Below, in pieces: positions 19,385 through 32,545 of a stretch of DNA of 64,000 nt. Source of the stretch: Paraspadella gotoi (Eukaryota > Chaetognatha); contig CM119264.1 in NCBI GenBank assembly GCA_051294375.1, positions 11,569,832-11,633,831 of the forward strand. Direction: 5' to 3'. The position numbers and the translations under genes were made by a program. The notes under the pieces are model-generated. The model ran no database searches and was not told where the DNA came from. It saw only the letters and a program-made list of their open reading frames with translations. Each line of letters starts with the position of its first letter. The stretch's first letter is position 1.

Positions 19385-19612
19385 CTTGGGACGAGGAGGA
19401 GGAGGAAGCCGCCGCCGCCGCCCGCCGCCGCGCCGCCCACGCCACCGCCGCCACCGCGCCCTTTCCAGCAACCGCCGCCATTCGCTGCCGCCCTCCACCG
19501 CCCTCCACCGCCCACGTCGTCGGCGGAATGGAATCATGCGGTTCCATATCGTGTTTATGCGACTGGGAACGAAATGTGGGCGAAAGACGTTCGGGTCCTG
19601 AGCGGAAAAAGG
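19385..19612 (+). CDS. Candidate internal exon, proline-rich, unknown protein
   Basis: A 228-bp stretch, 76 codons in phase 0 at both ends, between acceptor CGGTTTCGCAG and a strong donor AAAAAGG|GTAAGA. The first half is basic then proline/alanine-rich (RRRRKPPPPPAAAPPTPPPP, then RPFQQPPPFAAALHRPPPP). The second half is of normal composition: SSAEWNHAVPYRVYATGNE and MWAKDVRVLSGKR. No family is recognised; the proline run could bind SH3 or profilin-type domains, which is only inference. A neighbour exon with matching phase was not found. Frames in CCG-rich DNA stay open by chance, so the splice sites are the main support. Confidence 0.38.
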
Positions 19613-20484
19613 GTAAGAGAGGGGTGAACCTGGCGTGGTGAAGGACTCAAGGTGGGGTAGTTACGATAAGTGTGCAGAAGTGAGGATTCTAAGAAGTGAA
19701 ATTGGTGATAATTGTAGGGCGAATAACAATCTAAAATGGTGAATATTAAATTGTGTACTTTAAATCCGTGAATCCTGTTGGGAATTTTTGTGAAATGTGA
19801 GAGGATTTATATTTCCGAAAGGTGAAAATTGTGCTCTTTAAATATAGATATTTAATGGTTAATGCAGATGGTTGAATCCTGAGATAATAGAAAAAGGTTT
19901 AGATCTTTTTACTTTTTCATTTGCTTCCTCATGGAAATCGAAATTTCGTAAAAAACCGATAAAGGGACGGAGGAAAATTGGGGAATTCACTCTTTTCACT
20001 ATTTACTCAGTAAATACTTATTACTTTTGAAAGAAATAATTTTTTTTTTTTCAAATAAGGAGATAATCGGCAAAAATGAAATCTCAAAAGCTATTCTTAA
20101 AAACAATGAGTCCGAAAACTCCTTTATTGTCAAGAATAACGTGTCAAAAAAGGTTTCGCCTTCTCGGTGAAAACACGAAGACAATGGCAAAGGATGTCCC
20201 ATAACATTGAAATCTCAAAGTCGACGCTTGTCACGACGACGGCGACAGACTGGTCTCCAAACGAACCCGCAAAGCCAAACCAGTGACCTCGCTACACGAA
20301 AACAACTACGTCAAGCTCAGAGGTCAGATGGAAAGCATGAAAGGAAAAATAAACGAGCGCAAAACGTCTCGTTCCAACCTCGTTTTTCCTTTTTTCATTC
20401 CCTTTTTTTTTTTCATTCGCCACTCCCTCGTTTCGCCGTCGCCTTCGCTTTCGATCTCGTGAGCAGAAAAGTAGGCTAAACGCG

Positions 20485-20524
<40 letters not shown>

Positions 20525-23254
20525 CGCCGCCTCCGCCGCCGTCTCTTGGAGCACGGAAGCGGAGAAGGCGATCGACGCTCGACATCCGGTCGCCCATTCC
20601 TTCCACCCGGTCGCCGCGCACGAGCGCATTCCGAAGGCGTGCCGCCGCCGGAAATGGGGTCACTGGGGCGAAGAAAAAAAGGGGATGCTCGTCGGGCCTG
20701 AAGAGGGTCCGCGCTCTCGCGTCGATGAACCTTTTCGTTGTTATAGACGTCGTTGTCGTCGTCGTCGACGTCGTCGTCTCCATTCCGATCGAAACAAAAG
20801 AGCACATGTTCGACACGTCGTCTTTGACACGAAAAGAAACGATGATCGGCCAATTAGCAATCGCACCTCGTACGAAGACCAGGTTGTTAAGATACCATCG
20901 GTACTAAGGACATTAAGCCGGGGACGGAGATAATAAAAACGTTATCACTGCTAACGACATTAGGTCCCAGGGCCATTTACATACGGCGACGAATCGAAGG
21001 GGGTCCCGCCGAACGGATCCACGAGCTTCCACTTTTATCCCACTTTTCGAATCATTAGAGATTATGACAATTACTCTTTTTGGAGGGAAGGGAGACAGAG
21101 AGGAGTGTGGTAAGAGAGGGGAGGGGGAGATGACAAAGGAGACAGGTTTGTGTAAAAGAGGGTCTTAATAATAGGAGGGACAGCGATTAAGACGAAAAGA
21201 AAAAAAAAAGAAAGAATAGGAAGAATCTTTAAATAAAGAAGAGAACTTGAATCAATTCATCTTTTTATTACAAGATTGAGAAGCCTTTCTGTGACACCCC
21301 GGTTTTTTTTTAGAGTTTAACCTTCTCACCTCGACACTTCCTCGGCATCTTTGGGGGAAGTGAACGACAAGAAACCCGAGCGGCGTGAAATGACGCCGAC
21401 GGCGACCTAGAACCAAACGCCGCGCTCGAGCCTCGAGATTTGGGGAACCAAAAAAGTGGGAACTAATTGATGAGATTGAAAGGAAAGAAAGGCCTTGTTC
21501 TTTTGTTGAACTCTGAGATAGAACCGTAGAAAAGACCTTTCAATAGAGAGTGCGAAAAAGAAGGGTACGAAACAAATTCATGTAGATTATAGCGGATTTT
21601 AAGAAAAATAGTCTAAGAATGACACGAAAAGAAACTTATTGAATAAGATGGAAAGGAAGGCGACCAAAAATAAAAAAAGGAAAGAAACAAGGAAATCAGC
21701 GGGAGAAAGGAAATATAAATAAAAAGCTGAGAAGTAAACGAAGAGAAAGAAAGAAAATGGATGCGGATCCCTGGAGAGAAAAAAAAAGAAAGGAGAGAAG
21801 AAAGAGGGATGAAAAGAAAGGGAAGAACATACATCTCAGCTGAATTGGACTGTGGGGGGGGGGACTGTGCGGGGGGCAGGACTGGGCGGAAAGACAGTAC
21901 AGACATTGAGATTCGAATCGTCTCCGTCGCCGTCGCGCGTCGTTCGTCGTCGTCGTCGTCGTCGTTTTATATTGAGTTAGTTTTACATGATTCTTTGTAT
22001 AATTTCGTATCTGGACAGACGCCAGTCACTCAATTCGGAACATTCTTCTCGTTGAACCGCGAAGCTTTCTTCTTTCTCTGTCCACTTGCTTACTCTGCTT
22101 ATTTCCATTATTCTCCGAATGTAAATCTCTGTTTGGTCAATAGTCATTGCATTTCCTAATGACCCTAGAAAATTTCAGACATTCGCTGATTTAACTATGC
22201 CCCGCAGTCCCGAGTCTCGGTTCAGTGAAATGGATCTCGTTGCTTGAAAAAGACAGTGACGAGTTTCACATTCCTCTGTCTCGTTATCCTTTTTCCTTTG
22301 TTCTCCCTTCCCCCCCCCATTCTCTCGTTCTCTCTCCTTCCGTTCTCCTCTCTTTTTCCCTCGTCTCGATCTCCCGCCTAATCTCGTTTCCCGTCTTAAT
22401 CCACTTTTTCCCCTGGAGAGAGTTCATGCCGCGTCGGTTGTCGAGTTCACGCCGCCGGTCGTGAGGCTTTTGTCGCCGGCGGCGGTGGCGGCGCCGGCCA
22501 CGTCTAAGGCGGCGGCGTCGGCGGCGTCGGCAGCGTCGGCGGCGTCATCGGCGATGGCGACGAGTGTGGCTTTTCGCCCAAAACCAATTAAATCGCTCTC
22601 CGGAGCCTCTCGCCTCGAATCGCCGAAGAATAAGAAAAGGAGAAGGAAAAAAAAGTTTCATTTAATGATTTCGTTTTGTGACTTTTTTTTTTTTTTAGTT
22701 CGAAACGTAAAAAAAGAAATAAGGGAGAAAGAGCGAAGAAAAATGAGAATCTCATTGATTCGGACTCGATTCGCTCTCGAAACGATCGATTTGGGACAAA
22801 CAACTCGGATTCGTTTCAAAATAAGGATTTCTGATGTGAATCTCATAGAGTCAGTTGGTCCTTTTTTAGCCAGTCTATTGTCTAAGATCAGGATCGAGTT
22901 CCAATGAAGTTGCGAATGATTATCTTTAAATTTACACTTTTAACGTGATAAGTACATTTCTGAGTACTAAAAAGACCGATTCTGATTGGCTCATTCAAAG
23001 CTGGAGTCAACGCTTGAACTTTGTTCTTGCGCCTTCTCGAGCAGCGGCGCAGCACAGCGCAGCTTCGCAGTGTCGCAGCGTCGCAGCGTAGCTCCCTCTC
23101 TGACCAACCGATCGACGGAGGAAGGACTTGTTCACCGTCGCGATCATCGGTTGACAACTCCGCTCGAGTGGAAAATTGTCTTCTGTCAGAGTTGGAGCTC
23201 AAGACCTCATCTCCCTTGGCAATGGTGAGACTGGGGAGAGACGGACGAAAGAGA

Positions 23255-23285
<31 letters not shown>

Positions 23286-23565
23286 CGCTTAGTTTTTCTC
23301 GAAATTATTTCTAGTCCACATTGGAAACCACAACTTTATAGATAATACAGAAAAACATAAATTTATAAAAAATGTTAGTAACATTGACATCCAATCGGAA
23401 GTAACATATGCAGAGTCCAGGCAAAATCAATCCTTTGTAAGAAATGATTAGATTTTCAGATGACAATTTGGGGAGCAGAGAAAAATGATTCCAATCGGAA
23501 AGAATCGAGACTCGCAAACGTGGGGGTGTGGCGGTATATTCACACCGCCTCACGTCCACCATCCT
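19613..23565. other. Candidate coding patches without adequate support
   Basis: Open stretches with ordinary composition on the plus strand: 20222-20345 (contains TRKAKPVTSLHENNYVKLRG, preceded by a possible acceptor CTCAAAG), 20474-20935 (starts in a (GCC)n Ala run at 20485-20524, then AIDARHPVAHSFHPVAAHER) and about 22420-22650 (contains VVEFTPPVVRLLSPAAVAA). A small exon at 23186-23224 has acceptor TTCTGTCAG and donor CAATG|GTGAGA. None shares phase with another or has a known domain. A G-rich run lies at 21851-21893, (CGT)n at 21945-21966 and (GA)n at 23250-23285. Confidence 0.3.
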
Positions 23566-23790
23566 TCAGCCAAATCCATTGGCTCAGAGGGGGAACTCAC
23601 CATCCCAGGCGTAGTGTTCCATCCACAGTCCTAACGATTTCCATCTGCGTTGGCAAAGCGAGACCGTCCTAGGGTAACTGTGCCAGTGACTGGAGGCGTC
23701 ACTGAGGGTCGGAAGCCCCCAAAGCCAACAGTGAGATGCCCCATCCCAATGGGCATCACAGGCAACCCGGCTGTTGCCATAGGGGACACT
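23566..23790 (+). mobile_element. tRNA-like SINE, copy A
   Basis: A possible Pol III A box (TTGGCTCAGAGGGG from 23579) is followed about 31 bases later by a B-box-like GTTCCATCC (23616-23624). The body aligns with the element at 37.7 kb: GTGCCAGTGACTGGAGGC, then GTCACTGAGGGTCGGAAGCC, then GAGATGCC. The 3' part folds into a hairpin, GATGCCC / GGGCATC (23735-23741 and 23751-23757). A T run at 23790-23797 could end Pol III transcription. Exact ends and target duplication are not resolved. Confidence 0.65.
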
Positions 23791-23797
23791 TTTTTTT

Positions 23798-24244
23798 GTG
23801 GAAAGGGGGGGATTCAGAGAACAGCGCGTTGGATAAGTTCGGATGAAATGATACCATGGGAAAGTCGATTGCGAGAATTTGCTGAAGGCAACAACCAGGG
23901 CTTCTTTCATATTTAAGGACTCTGCCCTTGGCTCGGTCTTTGATTCCCCACTCGATTCAGATGCGACGCTTCTTTTCTTTTTCTTTCATTCGCAACTCTT
24001 TATTGGCATTTAAGTTAATTTATCGTCTTAAATGATTAAATGAAACAGAATTACGTTGGACTGAGGGCGGAGTGATGTAGAATTTACAACTGTTGCAGCA
24101 GTGGTGCGTCGAGCGCCTTTTATCGGTGGAGACTGGAGAGGGTTAAAGCTTTTTGCTCTGAATATCCCGTCTTGTTTTTTCACTTTTTCAACGTTGATGT
24201 CAAAACAGAATTGAAATCCGAAAGAATAAAAAAAAATTGAAAAA
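23798..24244. other. No gene seen
   Basis: Unique sequence leading into the gap at 24245. No domain, RNA gene or repeat recognised. Confidence 0.5.
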
Positions 24245-24454
24245 NNNNNNNNNNNNNNNNNNNNNNNNNNNNNNNNNNNNNNNNNNNNNNNNNNNNNNNN
24301 NNNNNNNNNNNNNNNNNNNNNNNNNNNNNNNNNNNNNNNNNNNNNNNNNNNNNNNNNNNNNNNNNNNNNNNNNNNNNNNNNNNNNNNNNNNNNNNNNNNN
24401 NNNNNNNNNNNNNNNNNNNNNNNNNNNNNNNNNNNNNNNNNNNNNNNNNNNNNN
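24245..24454. other. Assembly gap, 210 N
   Basis: Run of N of unknown sequence. Confidence 1.
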
Positions 24455-24803
24455 TCTCTCCCCGATCGAGTCTTTCGTTGTCGAAGGGGCGAGAATCGAG
24501 TGACCGCGAAAATGAAGTGGAAACCTCATTCTCTGCTTACATAATACATTCCGCTTCGTCTCCGTCCTCTTTACATAATACATCGGGGTTGTGATGAAGA
24601 GCCACGCTTCGTTTCAAGAGAGAGAGAGAGAGGGAGAGGGAGAGACAGAGAGAGCGAGATGGAGAAAAAGAGAAAGAGACTAGTCTAGGAACTGGATTCT
24701 TTTCACATGGAAATTCGTTGAAGGGAGAATGAAAAAAACGAGGAATAAAAAACCGAGAGGGACAGGCTCGAAAACCTGTCTTGTATTCTCTCTCTCTCTC
24801 TTA

Positions 24804-24853
<50 letters not shown>

Positions 24854-25182
24854 CTATTTCTTTATCGTCTTTTTGGAATAGGAATCCGAATCCCAAGGCC
24901 ACGAAATACTCAGAGGCTTCGTATCCACCGCAAGAAGATGAGGCTTAAAATTACATTCACTACATTGAGGATAAAATTGTAAGATGCGCTTATTTTCCGA
25001 CTTTCCATTTCGTGAGTCTTTCTCTTCAATCCCTTCTCTAACCACACACGAATTATCGTCTTTTTCAAACTCGCACCCATTACTTAATTTTTTTTTCCCT
25101 TTCGGTCTATTTTTCCTTTTCAGTCTTTATCCTCAGACTAATTCACTCTCAAGTCTTTTAATCTCCTTCCTATATTCTCTTT
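24455..25182. other. No gene seen; GA and CT microsatellites
   Basis: (GA)n with GGGAG interruptions at 24617-24655 and (CT)n at 24786-24848. The remainder has no recognisable coding sequence. Confidence 0.6.
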
Positions 25183-25669
25183 NNNNNNNNNNNNNNNNNN
25201 NNNNNNNNNNNNNNNNNNNNNNNNNNNNNNNNNNNNNNNNNNNNNNNNNNNNNNNNNNNNNNNNNNNNNNNNNNNNNNNNNNNNNNNNNNNNNNNNNNNN
25301 NNNNNNNNNNNNNNNNNNNNNNNNNNNNNNNNNNNNNNNNNNNNNNNNNNNNNNNNNNNNNNNNNNNNNNNNNNNNNNNNNNNNNNNNNNNNNNNNNNNN
25401 NNNNNNNNNNNNNNNNNNNNNNNNNNNNNNNNNNNNNNNNNNNNNNNNNNNNNNNNNNNNNNNNNNNNNNNNNNNNNNNNNNNNNNNNNNNNNNNNNNNN
25501 NNNNNNNNNNNNNNNNNNNNNNNNNNNNNNNNNNNNNNNNNNNNNNNNNNNNNNNNNNNNNNNNNNNNNNNNNNNNNNNNNNNNNNNNNNNNNNNNNNNN
25601 NNNNNNNNNNNNNNNNNNNNNNNNNNNNNNNNNNNNNNNNNNNNNNNNNNNNNNNNNNNNNNNNNNNNN
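25183..25669. other. Assembly gap, 487 N, ending in a (TCG)n repeat
   Basis: The gap ends directly at a (TCG)n array, 25670-25705, which probably extends into it. Confidence 1.
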
Positions 25670-25705
<36 letters not shown>

Positions 25706-25706
<1 letters not shown>

Positions 25707-26411
25707 CTGTCGAATTCACAAGGGATAACCAAGAACATTTTTTAACATGCCACTCGGTAAAGGGGTAAGACGAAAGTTCGTTAACCTAGTATTCGATTAA
25801 TTAACCCTGCATCATCGAATAAGAATTAAATATAAATATGTCGACAACAACATATACAAGTTTTCGCACGAAGAGGGAATCGATGGAATTTCCGCATCGC
25901 CCAATAATTATTCCCAATTATTGATGCGACAATAACCGCAACAACATCCCTCTTTTTGTTACCCGCCTCCTTCCCACTGCCAAGCCATCATGGCGTCCGT
26001 TCGCCGCCGCACCGCCGCCGCCGCCGCACCGCCACCGCCGTCGCCGCCGCCACCGACGCGCGAAACCTCGGTTTTTGATTGAATCGGAATCCTTTCATAA
26101 CCGAAAATCCTTCACGCCGCTCCGGCGGCCGTTCGCCATCATCCGACGCCGTCTCCACAGCCGCCAGCGCAACGACCGCCCGGTCCATCCTCAATTTTCC
26201 GTCCACTCGTTCACCCTCATCCACTTCGTCTCCACCCTCTCCCCCCTCTCGGCCCCCCCTCCATTGCTGGCTTAGTCGAGATCATTAGAAGACGAAAACG
26301 AAGAAAGAATCTGACGAGATTCCATTCGACGCCGAATCATCATTCTCTCGGAAGGACGACTTTTTTTTTTTGGTCGATGTCGTTTCTGGTCAAAGTTTAG
26401 CAAATCGCCGT
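25706..26411. other. No supportable gene; GC-rich block
   Basis: A GC-rich block at 25990-26270 has CCG/CGC trinucleotides and an ATGGCG at about 25990 in good start context, but its frame stops after about 30 codons. Frames are open on both strands. It could be a promoter-type CpG region; nothing proves it. Confidence 0.35.
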
Positions 26412-26573
26412 TCGACCAGTCGCCATTTCGTCATTAGCGTATTTGCCATCCGCTCGACCAGTCGCCATTTCGTCATTAGCGTATTTGCCATCTGTTCGAC
26501 CAGTCGCCATTTCGTCATTAGCGTATTTGCCATCCATTCGACCAGTCGCCATTTCGTCATTAGCGTATTTGCC
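26412..26573. repeat. 42-bp minisatellite, four copies
   Basis: Units begin at 26412, 26454, 26496 and 26538, each starting TCGACCAGTCGCCATTTCGT. Copies differ mainly in the last three bases before the next unit. As 42 is divisible by three, both strands stay open: the minus strand would give a 14-residue repeat containing ANTLMTKWRLVE. No start or splice context ties it to a gene. Confidence 0.95.
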
Positions 26574-27438
26574 AATTCGTCGTTCGATGATTTTTGGTTA
26601 TTCATCGATTTGAACTTTTTTTACTTGAGCTCGTCCTTCAGCTCAGTATTAAACGTACAATTTTGTAATTTCGAACAATAAAATTAGACTAGAAGTAAAA
26701 CGAAAACGCACATGAAAAAAATACTACTTTATGGGTGAAAATCTTGTTAAAATTCGATAAATTTTCGTCAAAAGAAGAATAAAAAAAAAATTCCGATAAA
26801 AATTCATCGATGCGTTTTTGTTCGAAAGAAAAATAAAATTCAAGTTCAGTCGACCGACAAAAACCAAATTTTATCTAAACATGTTTTACACTTTTCAATT
26901 AAATATTTTATTTTCTTTCCATCTTCCATTGTCTCGGTATTTTATGATAAAGAACTCCCCCCAGTTTTTTTCCTTATTTCTCTTTCTCTTCTCATTTCGT
27001 CTATTTTCCTCCATTTTCTTTTTAAGCATTAACGAGAGTCGGGAGACGCAAAACTCTATTCCCTTTCATTGACGACCTTTCTCCTTTTCAATCCTTCGAT
27101 GTTAAATAGGAAACATCAAATTAAATACATAAAATATTTAACCGTAAGTTTGTTTTGACGCGGAGCGAAAAAATATCGCAAAATCCATCTGAAACTGTCT
27201 TATCTTAATTCTTTTTTGGCCTTTTGGTTACCATGGAAAAAATCGATGTTTTTTTGTTTTAATCGAAATAAAGATTAAAAAATATGGAGGGCCCTTTGGT
27301 CCCTTCTTTAATATACTAGTTAAAGATTCTTGCAATATGTACAATTGTATTTGGAATTGGTAATGGTTATTTGAGTCGCTGCGAGCCTACCCTGCTTCAT
27401 ATAATTCCGCTCTCATGTTACTATCCAGCTTCACTCGT
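26574..27438. other. No gene seen
   Basis: AT-rich sequence with no domain, RNA gene or splice-supported frame. Confidence 0.6.
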
Positions 27439-27894
27439 NNNNNNNNNNNNNNNNNNNNNNNNNNNNNNNNNNNNNNNNNNNNNNNNNNNNNNNNNNNNNN
27501 NNNNNNNNNNNNNNNNNNNNNNNNNNNNNNNNNNNNNNNNNNNNNNNNNNNNNNNNNNNNNNNNNNNNNNNNNNNNNNNNNNNNNNNNNNNNNNNNNNNN
27601 NNNNNNNNNNNNNNNNNNNNNNNNNNNNNNNNNNNNNNNNNNNNNNNNNNNNNNNNNNNNNNNNNNNNNNNNNNNNNNNNNNNNNNNNNNNNNNNNNNNN
27701 NNNNNNNNNNNNNNNNNNNNNNNNNNNNNNNNNNNNNNNNNNNNNNNNNNNNNNNNNNNNNNNNNNNNNNNNNNNNNNNNNNNNNNNNNNNNNNNNNNNN
27801 NNNNNNNNNNNNNNNNNNNNNNNNNNNNNNNNNNNNNNNNNNNNNNNNNNNNNNNNNNNNNNNNNNNNNNNNNNNNNNNNNNNNNNNNNNNNNN
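27439..27894. other. Assembly gap, 456 N
   Basis: Run of N of unknown sequence. Confidence 1.
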
Positions 27895-28597
27895 TTTAAC
27901 ATAGATTCTCGCGGCCGCTTCGATCGCCCGATCTTAGGTGCCGAGCCCGTGAGGACTGAGGGGTGTTGTTAGGGTGGAAGTGGCACCCGCTCCTCGCAAG
28001 ACGTTGGGGTGGAAGAAGCAAGGGGTTGGTTCAGGATTTCGATTGTGGCGCCATTGGCGGGACGGAGGCAGACTTTTGTCGAAAAGCGCAAGGCATGTTT
28101 ACGGATTTCTCGGAAATGGCTCCACCTCCCGAAACCGAAATTGGCTCAGATCAAATTCCAACTTTTTTTCCATCTCGACTTTATACCGCTTTATTTTTTT
28201 TTATCCCCCCGCCTCAGGTTTTCTGTTTTTTTTAAGCAATATTTTCGGAAGAAAGAAAGAAAGAAGGAAAGAAAAGTTTTGAGTGAAAGGAGAGTCGACA
28301 AGAAAATAATGGAGGAAAAAAAGAAGGAGAAAATTTTGGAAGAAAAAGGGGGAAAAAAAAGAAAAGGAGGGTGAGTCGCTGGAGTTAAGGGATGACGAAA
28401 CGAAATCGGGTGGGTTTCGCGGGCTTATTAACAGAATCGGTGGAAGGGTTTGTGAGCTTTGGGTAGGGTGTCTTTGGCAACCTCACCGCCACCGTAATTT
28501 CCGGTAGCGAAGGCGAAAGAGAGAAACCCTGGATTGTGAGGCGACGCCCGAAAGCGGAAGCGAGAGACGGCGAAATCTGAAGTGGGCGGGGATCAGA

Positions 28598-28675
28598 ATG
28601 GCGGAGAAACAAAGGGAAAAAAAAGTGGGGAGCGGGTCTGGTTGAAACTTGAAGTGGATAATCCGAGTACCCGAG
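28598..28675 (+). CDS. Candidate first coding exon with a possible homopolymer error
   Basis: ATGGCGGAG in good start context encodes MAEKQREKK, then meets a run of eight A. The frame entered by adding one base to that run reads GERVWLKLEVDNPSTR and ends at donor CCCGAG|GTGAGC. As given, the ATG frame ends after about 15 codons. The pattern suits a start exon with a one-base homopolymer error in the assembly, but two chance frames are equally possible. Downstream sequence is lost in the gap at 28820. The family is not recognised. The sequence before it (27895-28597) shows no supportable gene. Confidence 0.22.
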
Positions 28676-28819
28676 GTGAGCAGCGCCCGTTGCCCGAGCG
28701 CGCGCGCGGCAACCAGGACGCCAAGGGGCGCGTCCCACACAAACGCGACTAACATTAAAGAAAATGGAGGCGTGGGGACTGTTTTCCATAAACTTAAATC
28801 ACCCGGAAGCGAGATCCGA

Positions 28820-29168
28820 NNNNNNNNNNNNNNNNNNNNNNNNNNNNNNNNNNNNNNNNNNNNNNNNNNNNNNNNNNNNNNNNNNNNNNNNNNNNNNNNN
28901 NNNNNNNNNNNNNNNNNNNNNNNNNNNNNNNNNNNNNNNNNNNNNNNNNNNNNNNNNNNNNNNNNNNNNNNNNNNNNNNNNNNNNNNNNNNNNNNNNNNN
29001 NNNNNNNNNNNNNNNNNNNNNNNNNNNNNNNNNNNNNNNNNNNNNNNNNNNNNNNNNNNNNNNNNNNNNNNNNNNNNNNNNNNNNNNNNNNNNNNNNNNN
29101 NNNNNNNNNNNNNNNNNNNNNNNNNNNNNNNNNNNNNNNNNNNNNNNNNNNNNNNNNNNNNNNNNNNN
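28820..29168. other. Assembly gap, 349 N, ending in (GA)n
   Basis: Run of N directly followed by GA dinucleotides (29169-29186), which probably extend into the gap. Confidence 1.
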
Positions 29169-29186
29169 AGAGAGAGAGAGAGAGAG

Positions 29187-31352
<2,166 letters not shown>

Positions 31353-31354
31353 TA

Positions 31355-32202
31355 CAGATCTGGTCAAAGCATTTTATTTTATTATTTGAAGAAAAATAAT
31401 ATTTTCTAGGACTCATTTAGTTAATAGTTTGTCGGATAACCATTTGCTTCCACCACCACTTTTATGCAACGAGGGAGAGAGTCGTAGAGGCTCGGCAAAT
31501 ATGAAAGGTACCACTCCCTCTCAACTGTCGTACCATTGTACTGCAAAATGTACTTTTTTATCCTTGACCAGACATTTTCAATAATGTTGCATCAGGTTTC
31601 TAAGTCAACCTTTAAGCACCTCGATCCCGTTTTCCTCATGATATTTTTGGGGTGCTTTGGCTTTGTATAATAAAAAGCCACCCATTCACAGTTGAATGAC
31701 TGTCAACAATTCTTCTTCTCTCCATTTTTTTTTCAACTGGCTTGCAGAAGCCTTACGGTCTTGAATTTTGAGACTTTTTAGGTTATCGTTCTTGTTCTTC
31801 GTGGATATGCAAGGTCATCTGCTTTTAACAGCTCGTCCAAGGTTTCCAGTTACTTTAAATTTATTGACAACTCTGCGGATGGCTGTAGGAAAGAAATGAG
31901 ACTGTTTGGCAATCTTATATCTTGACAAAACCGCCTTCTAAAGCTTAACAATTATAGCTTCTTTTTAAGGTTTAGCTGTTTTGTAGTTTCAATAGTAAAA
32001 AAATGGATACATTTTTTTTTATTAAAAAAAAAATGTAAGACAAAATTTTGATCTTTTATTTATTTTAGCACAGCTTCTATAATATTTAGCCGAAATAAAG
32101 ATATTTGTTTTCGCTTTCAAATAAACCCAAGTTTTAATTAATAGGACGACAGACAAGCGAGATAATAGGGGTTCAAAGTTAAACTTTTTTAGACCAGATC
32201 TG
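31355..32202 (-). mobile_element. Tc1/mariner-like DNA transposon, internally deleted
   Basis: An 848-bp element bounded by an exact inverted repeat, CAGATCTGGTC at 31355-31365 and its complement at 32192-32202. Similarity continues loosely inward (CAAAG and TAAAA). TA dinucleotides flank both ends (31353-31354 and 32203-32204), the target duplication expected of Tc1/mariner insertion. It carries remains of a transposase on the minus strand (31421-31937). Full-length relatives are usually 1.3-1.7 kb, so roughly half is missing. It lacks an intact transposase and must be non-autonomous. Confidence 0.85.
31421..31937 (-). pseudogene. Tc1-like transposase remnant
   Basis: The N-terminal part reads SRYKIAKQSHFFPTAIRRVV then NKFKVTGNLGRAVKSR, the paired-type helix-turn-helix region of Tc1 transposases. 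A TGA replaces the expected Arg/Gly of the GRP linker, and the frame resumes with PCISTKNK and DRKASASQLKKKW. The frame then breaks. The C-terminal part is recognisable from KYHEENGIEVLK, IIENVWSRIKKYIL (the family NPIENVW with the third catalytic acidic residue) and LPSLYDSLPRCIKVVVEANG, ending PTNY before TAA at 31421-31423. The section that should hold the first two catalytic aspartates is deleted, and a further stop precedes IIENVW. About 170 codons remain of a usual 340. It is clearly dead. Confidence 0.87.
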
Positions 32203-32464
32203 TACATACAGCTTACTTAAACCACTCAGTACTCCACCCCTTTGCTCCAGCGGAGTCCGCCTATAGTGGGGGAGCGATTTTTCAGAACCAGTTTTTTTTC
32301 GTTGAATGTCAAATGGAAATTTCTTCCATCTTCGTTTCTTCGTCGACGGCTTAGAACCGAAAACAAACAAGTCAAGGTTTATGCAAACAACAAAGGACGA
32401 CGACGAACGCTTTTTCTTTCAAGGGTGGAGAGATGGAGATAGAGATAGAGAGGGCAAAGAGAGA

Positions 32465-32503
<39 letters not shown>

Positions 32504-32512
32504 CTTGGTAAG

Positions 32513-32545
32513 ATGTCGCAAGTTAGAGAGGGAGAGATTACCTCG
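32513..32545 (+). CDS. Candidate short first exon
   Basis: ATG after a (GA)n array (32468-32502) encodes MSQVREGEITS in phase 0 and ends at an excellent donor, CCTCG|GTGAGTAAG. No partner exon was found downstream, so support is limited to the ATG and donor. Confidence 0.2.

Noticed and set aside
25988-26290. Overlapping frames on both strands near 26.1 kb as coding exons
   Set aside because: No acceptor precedes the plus-strand frame, and both strands are equally open in GC-rich DNA.
28385-28789. A 134-residue minus-strand frame
   Set aside because: No domain, biased composition, and it overlaps a more plausible plus-strand start exon.
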